A stretch of 64,000 nucleotides of DNA, taken from positions 12,084,327 through 12,148,326 of the forward strand of contig LR746272.1 of assembly GCA_902729315.2 (NCBI GenBank). Reading direction: 5' to 3'. This document shows, in pieces, positions 53,788-64,000 of the stretch. A program made the position numbers and the translations under genes. The notes beneath the pieces were generated by a model that saw nothing but the letters and a program-made list of their open reading frames with translations, searched no databases and had not been told where the DNA came from. This stretch comes from Spirodela intermedia (lineage: Eukaryota; Streptophyta; Magnoliopsida; Alismatales; Araceae). Numbering within the stretch: the first letter of the stretch is position 1; each line of letters starts with the position of its first letter.

Positions 53788-55320
53788 GGTTTTTTAGCTT
53801 CTCCCCGATCTCGTTTCCTCCTGATGATCTGTACATCGCTTAAGATGTAGTTTCTTCGCCGACCGATCCCTACCTCCTGGATCACTGGGAATACAAGCTG
53901 CCAATAAGCGAACCGCCGCAATGATAATAAATTAGTAGTAAAAATATGGATGAAATAGGTCCACATTGGTCTAAGTGAATTATGAAAGGATTCTGTACTT
54001 GAAGGGGCTTCGTTGTCAAAAAGATTGTACCAGTTTTACTAATTCCGTAATAGATATTTTACTTTCTTATCATCATTATGCTGGATCTTGAGGGATTTCC
54101 CTTTTATGCGGGTTATCCTCTTTTTCCTTTCATAATAAACTTTTGAAATTTAAATCTTCTATTTATGCTATATTTTCCTGTTGGTTTGATACTGTTAATA
54201 GATTTGAAAACATATAAACATTACAATACAATAGCTGGATCATCATAAATACAATTTTGATCAAACATTTTGTTTTTCATATGTTGAAGCATGCCATAGA
54301 ATTGTATGTAACATAGAATAGACTTCTTTGTACATTTTTTCAATGAGTAATTTTTTGCTGTAAAATATTATTAATATATAAAACAACTTAATATAAAGAT
54401 TTATATCATTAGATGTCAATGTTATTACTGATATCGTAGTAATTAGATCAATAATTCAGTATGTCATTAACGTGATCAGACTTTTGAATATGTAGAATGA
54501 TAAATTCATGTAAATTATAAGTAAAACATAGGAATCAAAACTCAATTTCATCTATTCTTGATAAAATATGAACCAGTTATGTTTGAGTAAATTTTAGTTT
54601 GCAATCATCAAAAGCAATGATGGTGTGTGATTATTTGTAAATTTGAATTAATAATGATGTTGTACTCCTAAAATAAAAAATAATTATAGAAATCAAAGGT
54701 AATAAAAATATGTTGAGAGTCATTCAATACATCAAATTAAGTGTCTTGATTTTTGATATGCAACCTGAAGTTGTCACATAATTATTAGAGGATGAAAAAT
54801 AGACGTATACAATGACTTGAGTGTTCAATCAATTTGAGAAAAAATGAACCTTGTATATTGGTTCATAATAAAACTAAGATCTTTATCACAAAAACCAAAT
54901 AAAAAATTATAATGAATTAAATGAGGATAGAAAAGTCATTAAGAATAGTTAGGTTAGTAACAAAAATTGATTATGATGAAATATATGTACTAGTACTTGT
55001 ATGGAATTGCAATTCGAATTCTATTAGCATATGCGTATCATAAGAATATCATTTCACATTAAATAGATGTAAAAATTGCATTTCTAAGGTAAAAAATTAA
55101 TTAGGAAGTGTATGTCAATCAACCCCTTAGTTCTACAAGTTTGAAGTACAATTATTACGTTTTGAAATCATCTAAGGTTTTATATGATATTAAGCAAAGT
55201 ATAATAACTTGATATCGAGCAAGCTTTGATTCAAACATATGTTGATGGCGTAGTTTTGAGATTTTCAAATGAAAATGTGTACATCTTTTTTTTCGGAGTT
55301 CATGAAACGATGCTCATTGC
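53788..55320. other. AT-rich gene-free stretch
   Basis: Strongly AT-rich, short frames only, no duplicated-unit sequence recognised after about 53880. It may be inserted repeat DNA, but I see no terminal repeats or element proteins. Confidence 0.5.
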
Positions 55321-55630
55321 TTGATGCATATTTTACTTATTTTAAAATACGTATTTCACTTGTTCGTTGTGCGTGATCCTTTGCCCTATTCATGCGTTGG
55401 GTTCTCTCTTTTCCCTTTTTATTTGGTTGATTGTCGGGGATAGAGTTAGGGAACTGCATACGCATCTCCAGCCCCTGGACAAGCTCGTGTTTTTTCTTTT
55501 AGAGAAAATAAACAAGTGATCTTCCCACAGCGGCAGTTCCACTTTTCCTTTAGATATTCCAATGGCTGCCCTCTTGAGCTTCCATGGCAGATCGATCGAT
55601 TGTTCTTCTTCTCTTAGGTTCTTGTTCCAA
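55321..55630 (+). repeat. Duplicated non-coding segment, left copy
   Basis: It pairs with 58743-59035. Shared words in the same order include CACTTGTT, GCGT(T/C)GGGTTCTC, TTTGGTTGATxGTCGGG, CCCxGGACAAGCT, GTGCCACTTTxCC-type text, and TGGCTGCCCTCTTGAGCTTCCAT, followed by GCAGATCGA. Spacing between copies is about 3.4 kb. No coding potential. It is a further part of the duplicated unit. Confidence 0.75.
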
Positions 55631-55639
55631 TGTATATAA

Positions 55640-56160
55640 ATCGCTCCAAATTTTATATTATGGGAAAAAAAAAACGTGACATTTTGACCGTACAAATTAG
55701 ATCATCCTGATCCTCTCTCTCTTCTAGATTTTTTTTTTCCCAACTGCACAAATCAAATATTGGCTTCTACGTCACCGCCGCTGTCGGGCTCAGAGCTGTT
55801 GGCTTTTGTGGACAACATCTTCAACCTGACGGTAGAGTTTTTGACACTTGTGGATGAAGGTGGCGTGTCGTTTTCGGCGTTTTCAATGTGCACCTATCGT
55901 TGCTCGTCCGACACGTCAGGGATCAGCCTTCGCCCGACGACTTTTGACTTTGGAGCCCCCGAGGTCACAGTCTCCATATTCCAGATTATCTTGCCTACCT
56001 CAGCTATCGTCATCAGTTTTTTATCAGCTATTATTCCATATTCCGTATTGCATCCAGATGGCCTTCATCCTTCCTCTGCGCGCATTGTCTCAGTTACTGG
56101 GCCGCGCTGATTGCGTAATGGGCCAGAACGGGCCTCAAACACAAAATCTTAAGAAGATCC
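55640..56160 (+). other. Unassigned stretch ending in PP2A 3'-flank relic
   Basis: About 55760-56050 has an open frame without an ATG start (SGSELLAFVDNIFN...) that I do not recognise. 56080-56150 (GTTACTGGGCCGCGCTGATTGCG, GGGCCTCAAACAC) matches the PP2A 3' flank at 50540-50590. It lies directly upstream of membrane copy D, so the unit order is kept. Confidence 0.55.
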
Positions 56161-56331
56161 CGAGGTGGTGGGTCATGAGTCCGTTTGAAATACGACGAAA
56201 GATGTGGCGTCGCTGTAACGGTTTCGGTAGTCCGCTTCCAGATGGTCGACTGTTTGCGTCTGTGAAGTGAAGCTCCCAGTTTGCGGGGAAGCGTGGGCGG
56301 CGCGCGGAGGAGCATCTATCGTTCGTGGGGG

Positions 56332-56823
56332 ATGTCGTTGATGAACACTGCCGGCCTGGCTTTCTTCCTCTACAGCTCTGCAGCGATCCATGGACGTTGG
56401 CTTTGGTGGTCTCCGCTTACAAGCACGCTGATGCTTCTGTTCTGGTTCCTCCGCGCTCTTCAGGTTGCTCGGCAGAAGAGGAAGGGGAAGCTGAAACCCA
56501 TGATCTGGCTCTTCTCTACGACTCCGGTCTCCATGTTCACGTATCGAGTTGCCTCTATGATGCCGTTCAGATTCGCCCAAGTTATCTGGGCCACTGGGGC
56601 TCTGACGACAGTTGCCTGCTTCTATGTGTTGTTCGTATTAGGAACGAGTAAGGATCTAGATTTCTGGGGTTCTAAAGGCAGACGCGAGCCCTTGGCCTCT
56701 TATTGGTATGATTGCAGTTCTTTGTCAATCTCCTCGTTCTTGTCAATCTCGTTTCCTCGTCGTCATCTGATGTTTCTTATTTCCGTCATTCGGTTGGATC
56801 AATTTACTTTTTTTTTAAGTTAA
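56332..56823 (+). CDS. Membrane-protein copy D with compensating indels and lost stop
   Basis: Open from ATG 56332 for about 163 codons. Helix 1 (MSLMNTAGLAFFLYSSA) and helices 3-4 (IWLFSTTPVSMFTYRVAS; FAQVIWATGALTTVACFYVLFV) are family-like. The stretch between them (AIHGRWLWWSPLT) is out-of-frame reading of the conserved SDPWTLGFVVSAY. A deletion of about two dozen bases is shared with copy B, and a small insertion before CACGCTGATG restores the frame. The usual stop is TGG, as in copy A, so the protein gains WGSKGRREPL plus a novel tail of about 40 residues. Whether it is expressed is unknown; it may be a pseudogene that happens to be open. Confidence 0.4.
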   Translation: MSLMNTAGLAFFLYSSAAIHGRWLWWSPLTSTLMLLFWFLRALQVARQKRKGKLKPMIWLFSTTPVSMFTYRVASMMPFRFAQVIWATGALTTVACFYVLFVLGTSKDLDFWGSKGRREPLASYWYDCSSLSISSFLSISFPRRHLMFLISVIRLDQFTFFLS

Positions 56824-57300
56824 ACTTGTTGAATATGAAGGATCTTGTGTTGAGATAGATGGAGAATGACAAAACATAATGAGAGTGGATTGAAATCATA
56901 CATGAATTCATGAAGGCGCAAGTACGAAGATGACCTTTTAGATCAGCACAAGGAAGTCGTCCAATAACTTACTCTAGAGAGATGAGTTGTTGTAAGAGTG
57001 ACTCACGATGTATGACTCAACGACCATGACTCCTTATTTATAGACAAGAGGCGATTAACCTTTTAGTATATTTTTTAATTTAGTCCATCATAAAATTAGA
57101 ATAAGATATGATCTCTATATATATTTATATTTATGCTCATACTTACGAGAAAAGTTGTAATCTCAAATACTTCAACTCTAATGAGTCATTTTAAGTAAAA
57201 TTAATTTAATGATAACTCCATAATATACTATTCATATATATCATTGTCTACATCGAGATTAATTTCAATAGAACCTCATCAAAGGTTAACTTTTAAGAAT
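56824..57300. other. Gene-free spacer between copy D and PP2A relic 2
   Basis: Starts with the decayed downstream flank shared with copies B and E (to about 56846), then unrelated sequence containing CTCCTTATTTATAGACAAGAG. This could be a repeat insertion, but no matching ends were found. Confidence 0.45.
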
Positions 57301-57302
57301 AT

Positions 57303-57504
57303 TTACTCTGGTAGATATTACTCAGTGATTATTATCACCCTTTTGGTGGTCATGAAAGTTCGCTACAAAGCCGACAAATAACTAAGTGTAAGTTTGTCAT
57401 CCTTTAAAGTTTGATCCATTTGAAGCTATCTTCAAATTCATGTGTTAGATTCTATAGATCAGCCTTTACTTATTTTATAACTTGCATTTTAGCCAATGGG
57501 TCAC

Positions 57505-57555
<51 letters not shown>

Positions 57556-57880
57556 AGAAACCATTTGTTAATTTATGTGGGATTAATGTTTTCCTAGAGA
57601 TACCTTTATTTGGAGCATCAATTTATGCCTTTAGTCTGGATAATAGCTTATTGGGCCTCTCTCTCCTTCTCTTATCTCCCAAAAAAATTCATCTTTTTTT
57701 CTTGACAAGGTGAATAATCCGTCATACTGAAGAACACAGATTTCTTATTTCTTATTTTTTCATTTCAAAAGAAAATTTCAGGGGTTTCTTATCCAGTTTG
57801 GCTACTTGGAAATGTCATGAAACCAGTACAAGGGAGAAGAGGATGACCGAGTCGAATATAATGGACTGGAGGGTGCCACG
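57303..57880 (+). pseudogene. PP2A relic 2: exon 2 and part of intron 2
   Basis: ATATTACTCAGTG...CACCCTTTTGGTGG (57315 on) matches PP2A exon 2. About 30 bases spanning the LRGNHE codons are deleted before CCGACAAATAACTAAGT (to 57387). Intron 2 follows: GTGTAAGTTTGTCATCC, CAATGGGTCACAACT, GTCATGAAACCAGTACAAGG. Out of frame and without catalytic residues. It shares a CCTCTCTCTCC-type block with relic 1 that PP2A itself lacks. Confidence 0.85.
57507..57551 (+). repeat. Expanded (CT)n microsatellite in PP2A relic 2
   Basis: About 22 CT units follow GGGTCACAA. The homologous site is short in PP2A intron 2 (near 47341-47356) and intermediate in relic 1 (51992-52021, interrupted by GCG). Confidence 0.9.
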
Positions 57881-57970
57881 TCTCCCCAGCCAAATGGATC
57901 CTTTATAAATACAACATGGTATCCAACAGCCACAGGTTTTGTCGCTTCGATTATTCAGAGGGGGAATGGG

Positions 57971-58405
57971 ATGAATCTCCCAGGCGTTGCCGAAGTGTCT
58001 CATGGCGGCGGCGGCGGTGCGGGGAGGAGCCTCAATCGTTCGTGGGGGATCTCGTTGATGAACACCGCTGGTCTGGTTTTTTTGACCTACAGCTCTGCGG
58101 CCGCAGCGTACCGCGCCCGCAGCGATCCATGGACGTTAGGTTTTGTGGTCTCTGCCTACAGCACGCTGATGCTTCTGTTCTGGTTCCTCCGCGGTTTTGA
58201 GGTTGCTCCACCGGAGAAGAGGGGGAAGCTGAAGCTCGTGATCTGGCTCCTCTCTATGACTCTGATCTCCATGTTCACGTATCGAGTCGCCTCTATGATG
58301 CCGTTCGGATTCGCCGTTGTCATCTGGGCAACCGGGGCTCTGACGATGGTCGCCGGCTTTTACGTGTTGTTCGTATTGGGAACCAGTAAGGATCCCGATT
58401 TCTAG
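57971..58405 (+). CDS. Small four-helix membrane protein, copy E (intact)
   Basis: Complete single-exon frame of 144 codons from ATG 57971 to TAG 58403-58405. A short Gly-rich N-terminus (SHGGGGGAGRSLN) is followed by helix 1 (about 32-50, LMNTAGLVFLTYSSAAAAY), helix 2 (about 56-77, LGFVVSAYSTLMLLFWFL), a charged loop (APPEKRGKLK), helix 3 (IWLLSMTLISMFTYRVASM) and helix 4 (VVIWATGALTMVAGFYVLFV), ending GTSKDPDF. It is the reference copy of the array: no frameshift, normal stop, nothing missing. It looks like the plant family I know as DUF6490; function and topology are unproven, and the family name is from memory. Confidence 0.65.
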   Translation: MNLPGVAEVSHGGGGGAGRSLNRSWGISLMNTAGLVFLTYSSAAAAYRARSDPWTLGFVVSAYSTLMLLFWFLRGFEVAPPEKRGKLKLVIWLLSMTLISMFTYRVASMMPFGFAVVIWATGALTMVAGFYVLFVLGTSKDPDF

Positions 58406-58742
58406 GGTTCTAAACGCGGTCGTGACCTGGCCTCTCGCCGATCTGCTTTCCTCCTCGTCTTCTGGTATTCCCTTTCTCCGATCTCGCCGTTAGTTGCCTC
58501 GATTTATTGTCTTTGAAGTTGATCTCATGACCAGGAGCGGGATCCTGCCGGGAAGGTGATCTTCAAATCCTGGTGCCCAGTCCGTCCCACCTCTCCCTCA
58601 GGGTCAATATCAATCAAAGCTGAGCAAAGTGGCACGAGGAGCGTGAATTAGTAGTGTCACACAAGAGAGCCGGTTGTTATGATCGTGTTACTAGGAAGAA
58701 ATCTAAGAATATTCTATGCTGGTTTTAGTTTTTTTTAAATAA

Positions 58743-59035
58743 TTTTTTTCACTTGTTTATCATCTTTGTGTTTGATCCTCTGTACCGTTATGCGTCGGGT
58801 TCTCCTTCTTTCCCTCGCATTTGGTTGATCGTCGGGATAACGGATCTCATCCCTGAAGAGCCTCCCGCTGAAATCTACCCCCCGGACAAGCTTGTATTAT
58901 ATATCCAGGTACAAATGGCGATTTGATCCTCACACACCGTCGGTGCCACTTTCCCATTGAGATTCCTCTGGCTGCCCTCTTGAGCTTCCATTGCAGATCG
59001 ACCGATTGACAACTCTTTGTTAGGTTCGTCTTACA
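58743..59035 (+). repeat. Duplicated non-coding segment, right copy
   Basis: Partner of 55321-55630, in the same orientation, downstream of copy E. The conserved block TGGCTGCCCTCTTGAGCTTCCAT is the clearest part. Confidence 0.75.
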
Positions 59036-60440
59036 GGCGAGTGATAAGATTGCTTGCCGACCGAACTTGTGTCTATCCCAACTGGTGACGTGCCGTTTTC
59101 AGGGTGATAGTTCAGGCGTCTGCGGCACGGCACAGCAACCCTGTTGTTGTTTTCAATTCAGACGTGACGGGGGGGCCACGCTTTTCATATTTCAAACTTA
59201 TTGAAAGAGATAGAGAAAGACGGAGGCAGGAGAGAAGCGAGAGAGAGAGAGAGAGAGAGAGAGACGCTGCTTTACTAACGACAGGATAACGAGAGGACGT
59301 GGTGATGTCTTTTCACGCTGAATCAAAATTACGTGATAAATTTTTAATTGTTTTTTTATTAAGTATATTATTGTCTTTTATTGATATCTCAATTATATAT
59401 TTACAATAATATAAAAATATGGAGCAAATCATGAGAATATTTTGCACTCTAAATTTTAGAGTGATAGGCTAAAATCTTATGAGCTACATGATACGTCGAT
59501 ATATCATGTGTTTCAACTAGTTTATACATCATGATCTTCAATCTTATTTGGTCAAATGATCGGGGTTAAAGGGGGTCTTAATTGGCGGTGGTAAAAAGTC
59601 TGAAAAATCTAAAAAATATATCAAATAATGAGAAAAAAAGCATAACTCTCTCACTACTTCATTTTTTTTTTACTCTTCCTATTGACTATGTCTCATTATG
59701 GCGGAATTGTTGTTGTGTTTCGACGGATGATGTGAATCATCGGAGTAAATTATTTCTTTGATCTCCAGATACTCCTAGTTACCCATAGAGCCACTATATG
59801 GCTGAAAGAACGCGTCTGGTCTGAAAATTCTAGCTATTTGTCATGGAAAAATGTGGCAGATGCTGACTTTTTGACAGAAGGCTTTAGCAAAGTGATCCGA
59901 AGTTCATATCATCCTAGTTACCCAGAAAAATAGGCTTGTTTCCAATGACGCAACCTCACTTAAAGCTTAGGTCAGCGATTCCATGACGAGGACATTACAC
60001 ACACCTGCTCACTTCTTCTTTCCCTCTTTGATCAGCTTTTAATTTTTTATGTTCACGATAACCATTGTCCCTATTCTAAGATGACGATGCAGTTCCTGTT
60101 GCATGGCCTGCCAGATATGCCAAGTGGGTTGTTCTGTTGTCATAGATGCTTCTGTCTATTGTTTTAATCGGCGGTTGAACTGGAATCAAAATAGACCTTC
60201 AAAGAGTCCCCTAATCAGCTTCCAGTGACCTAGTTTTTAGAAAAGTAACTGCTCCTGTAAGGATTTCCCAAATACTAGTAAAATCCTTATGAAATCCTCT
60301 TCTTTCTTTTTCCTTTCTGTCTACGAAGTTTTGTTCTTATAAACTTGGATATATATATTTTTTTCAGATTATCAAACGAGGATATTCCTCGTTTTTTTTT
60401 TTTAATATTTATTCTGGAGGAACATTCTCTTCAGAGTCTG
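59036..60440. other. Gene-free AT-rich region
   Basis: Contains a (GA)n run at 59237-59264 and no frame that resembles a protein family. A short coding-like patch near 60085-60145 (DDAVPVAWPARYAKWVV) stands alone and is not supported by splice sites I can trust. Confidence 0.4.
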
Positions 60441-60585
60441 TAATCTTATGTAGGACAACCACTTGCAGGAGTTTCTTCAAAGCATTTCGTGTGTAGACAT
60501 TTGGAGCTGTTACCAGTCAGTGGAGTAGACGATGCAGAATATGAGCAGCTAAAAAAGAAGAGTAGTCGCTGTTACTATTCTTAGG
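60440..60585 (+). other. Exon-like fragment of unknown origin
   Basis: A pyrimidine-rich stretch ends in TTATGTAG (about 60453), followed by an open frame (GVSSKHFVCRHLELLP, VSGVDDAEYEQLKKKSS) that stops at TAG (about 60581). It looks like a terminal exon, but no partner exons were found upstream or downstream. Family not recognised. Confidence 0.25.
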
Positions 60586-63500
60586 AGAAAAATTATTTGA
60601 CCTGTGGGCTAAGATGATGTCCCCTTTGCGGTGGAATTCTGGTGAATTTTCTCGTCCTCTGCAGATTTTGTCTCTTTAAAAAGTCGTATAGTGTTGAGCT
60701 GGGTGATTTTATTTCCCATCACTATCATTCGTATGGAAGTTACTTAGTTGATTCAAACAATACTTTTGGTTAATCCTTTTCACCTTACTTTGTATTGAAC
60801 TAAACTTCACATCATTTCATCTTAGATAGATTGATAAATTAAAAGAGTAAATAAGATATTCAAAAACTACATGTGCCACTATGTATTTGTTAGGCAATGG
60901 GGTGGCAACCATTGACACCCTTGAATTGATGAAGTAATACAATATGAGGTAATTATTGATAGTATATTAGTTTTCAAAGCAATGACTATAACTTATTGAG
61001 GAAGCTAGAGAAACATTGATTTATGTGACATTCCGCATGAAAAAGAATATAAATAGAACCAAAGGGAGGTGAAATATCCCATCAATGACTAAGTTTTACT
61101 TCAAATATATTCTACAAACAAGAGCCTATAGTGACAAAAATCTTATAATAAATTTGTTATATATTATGATGGGTAATAAGTGTTTACTATCATGAGTTAA
61201 TAATTATTTAAGCAATATTTTATGTATTAACATGATAAATAACTTCATTTTTTTAAACTAAGAAAAAGTAACTTTTATGTGATTAATGTGATTTTTAATT
61301 AATTATGATATTTATATAATTTTTATATTTATATTTTTTAGTTAAAATAAAAAAATAAAAATATATACAAAAAAAGAGATACTCACCATTACTTGACAAT
61401 TGACCCATAAGACATTACACACTAGTGGGAAGCACAATTGGAGCAACCATAGTTAGACTCAAGTGATTTAAAGAACCCACGTAGAGCACATGTGCACACT
61501 CTTCTTCCATGTCACTAGGGTTGAATTGGTGCATGAGACAAGGTATAATCTCGTCACATATGTGTGCGTGTGGGTAAACCACCTAGTATTTATTATCTCT
61601 ATATGGTCTTTGTCATTTTATTTTTAGTAGAAGTAACTTGAATATAAATGTAGCCCAAAATTATATTTGATTCTAAAACCACTAAAACAAATAATGTGGG
61701 TCTAAATCATGGGTAGCACACATTAACAAAAATTCTATTAAAAATGTCCCTCCATAAAGAGAAAAGAGTGCACTCATATGTCTATTGTTGTAAACATATG
61801 ATAGTAAATTGCTTAGCTTCACTTATGTAGTCAAGTGATTGGCATAGATTCAAATCTCACCAAAATAAAAAATTATAATTTTATTTTATTTTATTTTAAC
61901 ACAACTTTCCTATAGAGAGCCGGTTACCAGCTGTTGAAAATACTTGATTGTCGATGAAATCTTCATCAACGATAATCATTGTTAGTAACTAACAAATGAT
62001 TGAAGATACAAAATCACGAATTCTTAAAAGAAATCAACTTGGGTTAGTCGATGAGTGAGCCTTTGTCAAAAACAAGGCAATCCACTAAGATAGTTGTCAT
62101 AGTTTCTTCAAAGTGTTCAAATTATGATACGAGTCTACTTTTATTGCACAAACATGAGGAAGTAACTTCTTGAGATTTGCTCCATTACCATCTAGTTGAA
62201 TTCTCTCAGGTGACAATCATTGGAGACGTAATCATCACTGAGCTTTTGCTTTGTTAGGTGACAATTGATAGAGAGGCTTCATTGACTTCTATCTTTGCCC
62301 TTTATACTTCACATGAGAATTTGAAGAGTGCCTACAATGTGTAAATCAAAGAAGAACAATTGAGGGTGTGAACACCTTTAGGGGTCATTCCAAACACTTA
62401 GGATTCTAGCAATCACCGTCATGACAATAGAACTCTATTTTTCTTATTTAAAAATTATTTAATGTTTAAATTAATGATAATTTTCTTGAATATAAGTTTT
62501 AAAACTCTTCTTTAGTTCATTATAATTTATTTAATATCTACCTATCTCGATTTCATCAATCAAATTGTTCATAATCACTTATGTAATAAATTTTAGACAT
62601 AATGATATTTTTACCCTAATCATCTTTCTTCGGGGCACTTACGTCAATAGTCAAATTTTATCTTCTTATTTAATTTTTAAAATATTTTTAATGATATTTT
62701 AATTTAAAAAGTAGAAAAAATTCTATTCTTTAAAAAAAATTTGAAATTTTACTTGCTATTATATGACATCCCAATGATTAACCTAAAAAATCTATTATTT
62801 TCAAAGCTTTATCAAATTATAATTAATATATTTTATAAAAATACTTTTAAAATTTTAAAAATTAGTATTTTTCTATTTTATAAATTTTAAATTTACATGA
62901 CTGAATATACATCGAATAAATTCTTAAATGATAAGAGTGGGGCATCCATGTTTCATTGCTAAAGCCCTATTATACAGATGATGAGGACTTGGCTAAGAAT
63001 CAATCAAGGTGTCTGCCACCTATGGTCCAAGCCCTAGTAAAGTTAGAATCAACATGGACTACATTGATGCTATATATTAATTGATTGATGGGGGAAGCCA
63101 AAATTATGCTCATTGAAACACATTCTATCTAATCAATTGGCAATACCACAATGAAGAACCAATTGTGCAAGAGAAAGACAAACCTATGGTAGCTTGAAAA
63201 CATGATTTACGAATACCATGTACACCAACGTTCAATGAGGCTGTTTGAGTCGAAGAGGAGGATAGTGTCACTAATATTGCCAAATAGGGTGAGGCCCCAA
63301 CACCAGAACCTCGCATCTCAGCACTATAGTTGCACATGACACATTGGGCGCATGCAACATGATAGATGCACACATCATAGTACAATGCACACGCCATGTT
63401 GGTTTGGAGAAAGTAGGTAGTTGACGAAGTAGATGGAGCTGATGCCATGAGCACAATGTCATCTTGTGATTTGACAACTATCTAAGTTGACTTATTTATA
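60586..63500. other. Gene-free AT-rich region, possibly repeat DNA
   Basis: Long A/T runs, no supported gene. About 61800-61920 has GATTCAAATCTCACC followed by an A/T tail, loosely like a tRNA-derived SINE B box. 62030-62420 is more mixed in base content, like retroelement non-coding sequence, but no element proteins or long terminal repeats were identified. Confidence 0.4.
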
Positions 63501-63504
63501 TGAA

Positions 63505-63985
63505 GTGACCTAGTCCCCTTGTGGTTGGCACCTTAAGAGTTATAAAGGATATCTTTATATTGAACCTCTTGGTTGACTACCAACACAAAGGTGGCATGAT
63601 TTGACCAAGAACCTTGTGTCACCTTATGTTAGGAGTAACCTAGAAAAGTGAAAGGCAGTAAATTAATTTCCTTTAAATCATAATTAATATTCTTATTTCT
63701 TTAATCAAGACTAGAATAACTGCAATTCAAAAGGGAAAAAATGCTAGCTGATTTTTCAAGGGAGAGATTGATATAAGAAGAGAGAGCCACCAAGTGAGAA
63801 ATCACCTAGTGATTGAATGATTAGTCCCACATCGAGTATAATTGATTTACCTAAACTAACTTCCTCCATAATAAAGGATCTGAACCCCCTTGTGGCCGGC
63901 ACCTGGGGAGCTCTCAGTCACCAAGTTTGGCTGGTTGGTGTCGTGAACACGCCTAATGTCAACACAAAAGTCAGCATGATCCGAC
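63505..63985 (+). repeat. Diverged direct repeat pair at the right edge
   Basis: CCCCTTGTGGTTGGCACCT (about 63514) recurs as CCCCTTGTGGCCGGCACCT (about 63886). CAACACAAAGGTGGCATGATTTGAC (about 63580) recurs as CAACACAAAAGTCAGCATGATCCGAC (about 63960). The spacing is about 370-380 bases, in the same order. It is probably part of a repeat family that continues beyond the window. Confidence 0.65.
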
Positions 63986-64000
63986 AGTCAGCCTGATGTC

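Noticed and set aside
55390-55695. 101-codon minus-strand frame
   Set aside because: Sits in a duplicated non-coding segment whose partner at 58743-59035 does not keep the frame.
55760-56110. 116-codon plus-strand frame opening with TTG
   Set aside because: No ATG start and no recognisable family; its end is PP2A 3'-flank relic sequence.
56824-57300. Possible solo LTR starting TGTTGA and ending CATCA
   Set aside because: The TGTTGA start aligns with flank shared by copies B and E, so it is not an insertion end; no target duplication was found.
61800-61920. tRNA or SINE suggested by GATTCAAATCTCACC
   Set aside because: No cloverleaf and no convincing A box; too weak to annotate beyond a mention.

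Overview
The window is nuclear DNA of a flowering plant. All seven clear genes are plant gene families with introns. The genes are GT-AG spliced, the introns and intergenic DNA are AT-rich, and many dinucleotide microsatellites are present. The very GC-rich, nearly intronless PMIR1-type gene and a family of small four-helix membrane proteins of a type I know mainly from monocots point to a monocot. This is inference; I cannot name the species.

Layout, left to right. (1) 1-9316, minus strand: the first 14 coding exons of UDP-glucose:glycoprotein glucosyltransferase; the catalytic end lies beyond the left edge. (2) 10202-23604 plus an unplaced start exon, minus: a complete class XI myosin (XI-K type), 38 coding exons traced, two with putative GC donors. 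(3) 27024-30444, minus: a PLASTID MOVEMENT IMPAIRED1-RELATED1-like NT-C2 protein. (4) 31218-31685, plus: a class II small heat-shock protein with a heat-shock element and TATA box. (5) 32446-40513, minus: an NSUN5-type rRNA cytosine-5 methyltransferase, 13 exons. (6) 41445-44588, minus: glycerophosphocholine acyltransferase, 8 exons. (7) 45537-50308, plus: a PP2A catalytic subunit, 6 exons, 306 aa.

From about 50.3 to 59 kb lies a decaying tandem duplication. Five copies (A-E) of a small membrane-protein gene alternate with two dead relics of PP2A exon 2 and its introns, plus relics of the PP2A 3' flank. Copy E is intact. Copy A has lost its stop codon and reads into copy B, C is frameshifted, and D carries compensating indels. 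From 59 to 64 kb the DNA is AT-rich, with no gene I can support and some repeat-like sequence at the right end.

The genes serve unrelated housekeeping roles: ER glycoprotein quality control, actin-based organelle motility, organelle positioning, chaperoning, rRNA modification, lipid remodelling and phosphatase signalling. From memory, Arabidopsis XI-K (At5g20490), PMIR1 (At5g20610), PMIR2 (At5g26160) and NSUN5 (At5g26180) sit in two chromosome-5 neighbourhoods. The order myosin XI-K, PMIR1, NSUN5 here may therefore preserve an ancestral block. I found no undescribed biological system that I could defend. The most unusual structure is the PP2A/membrane-protein duplication array.
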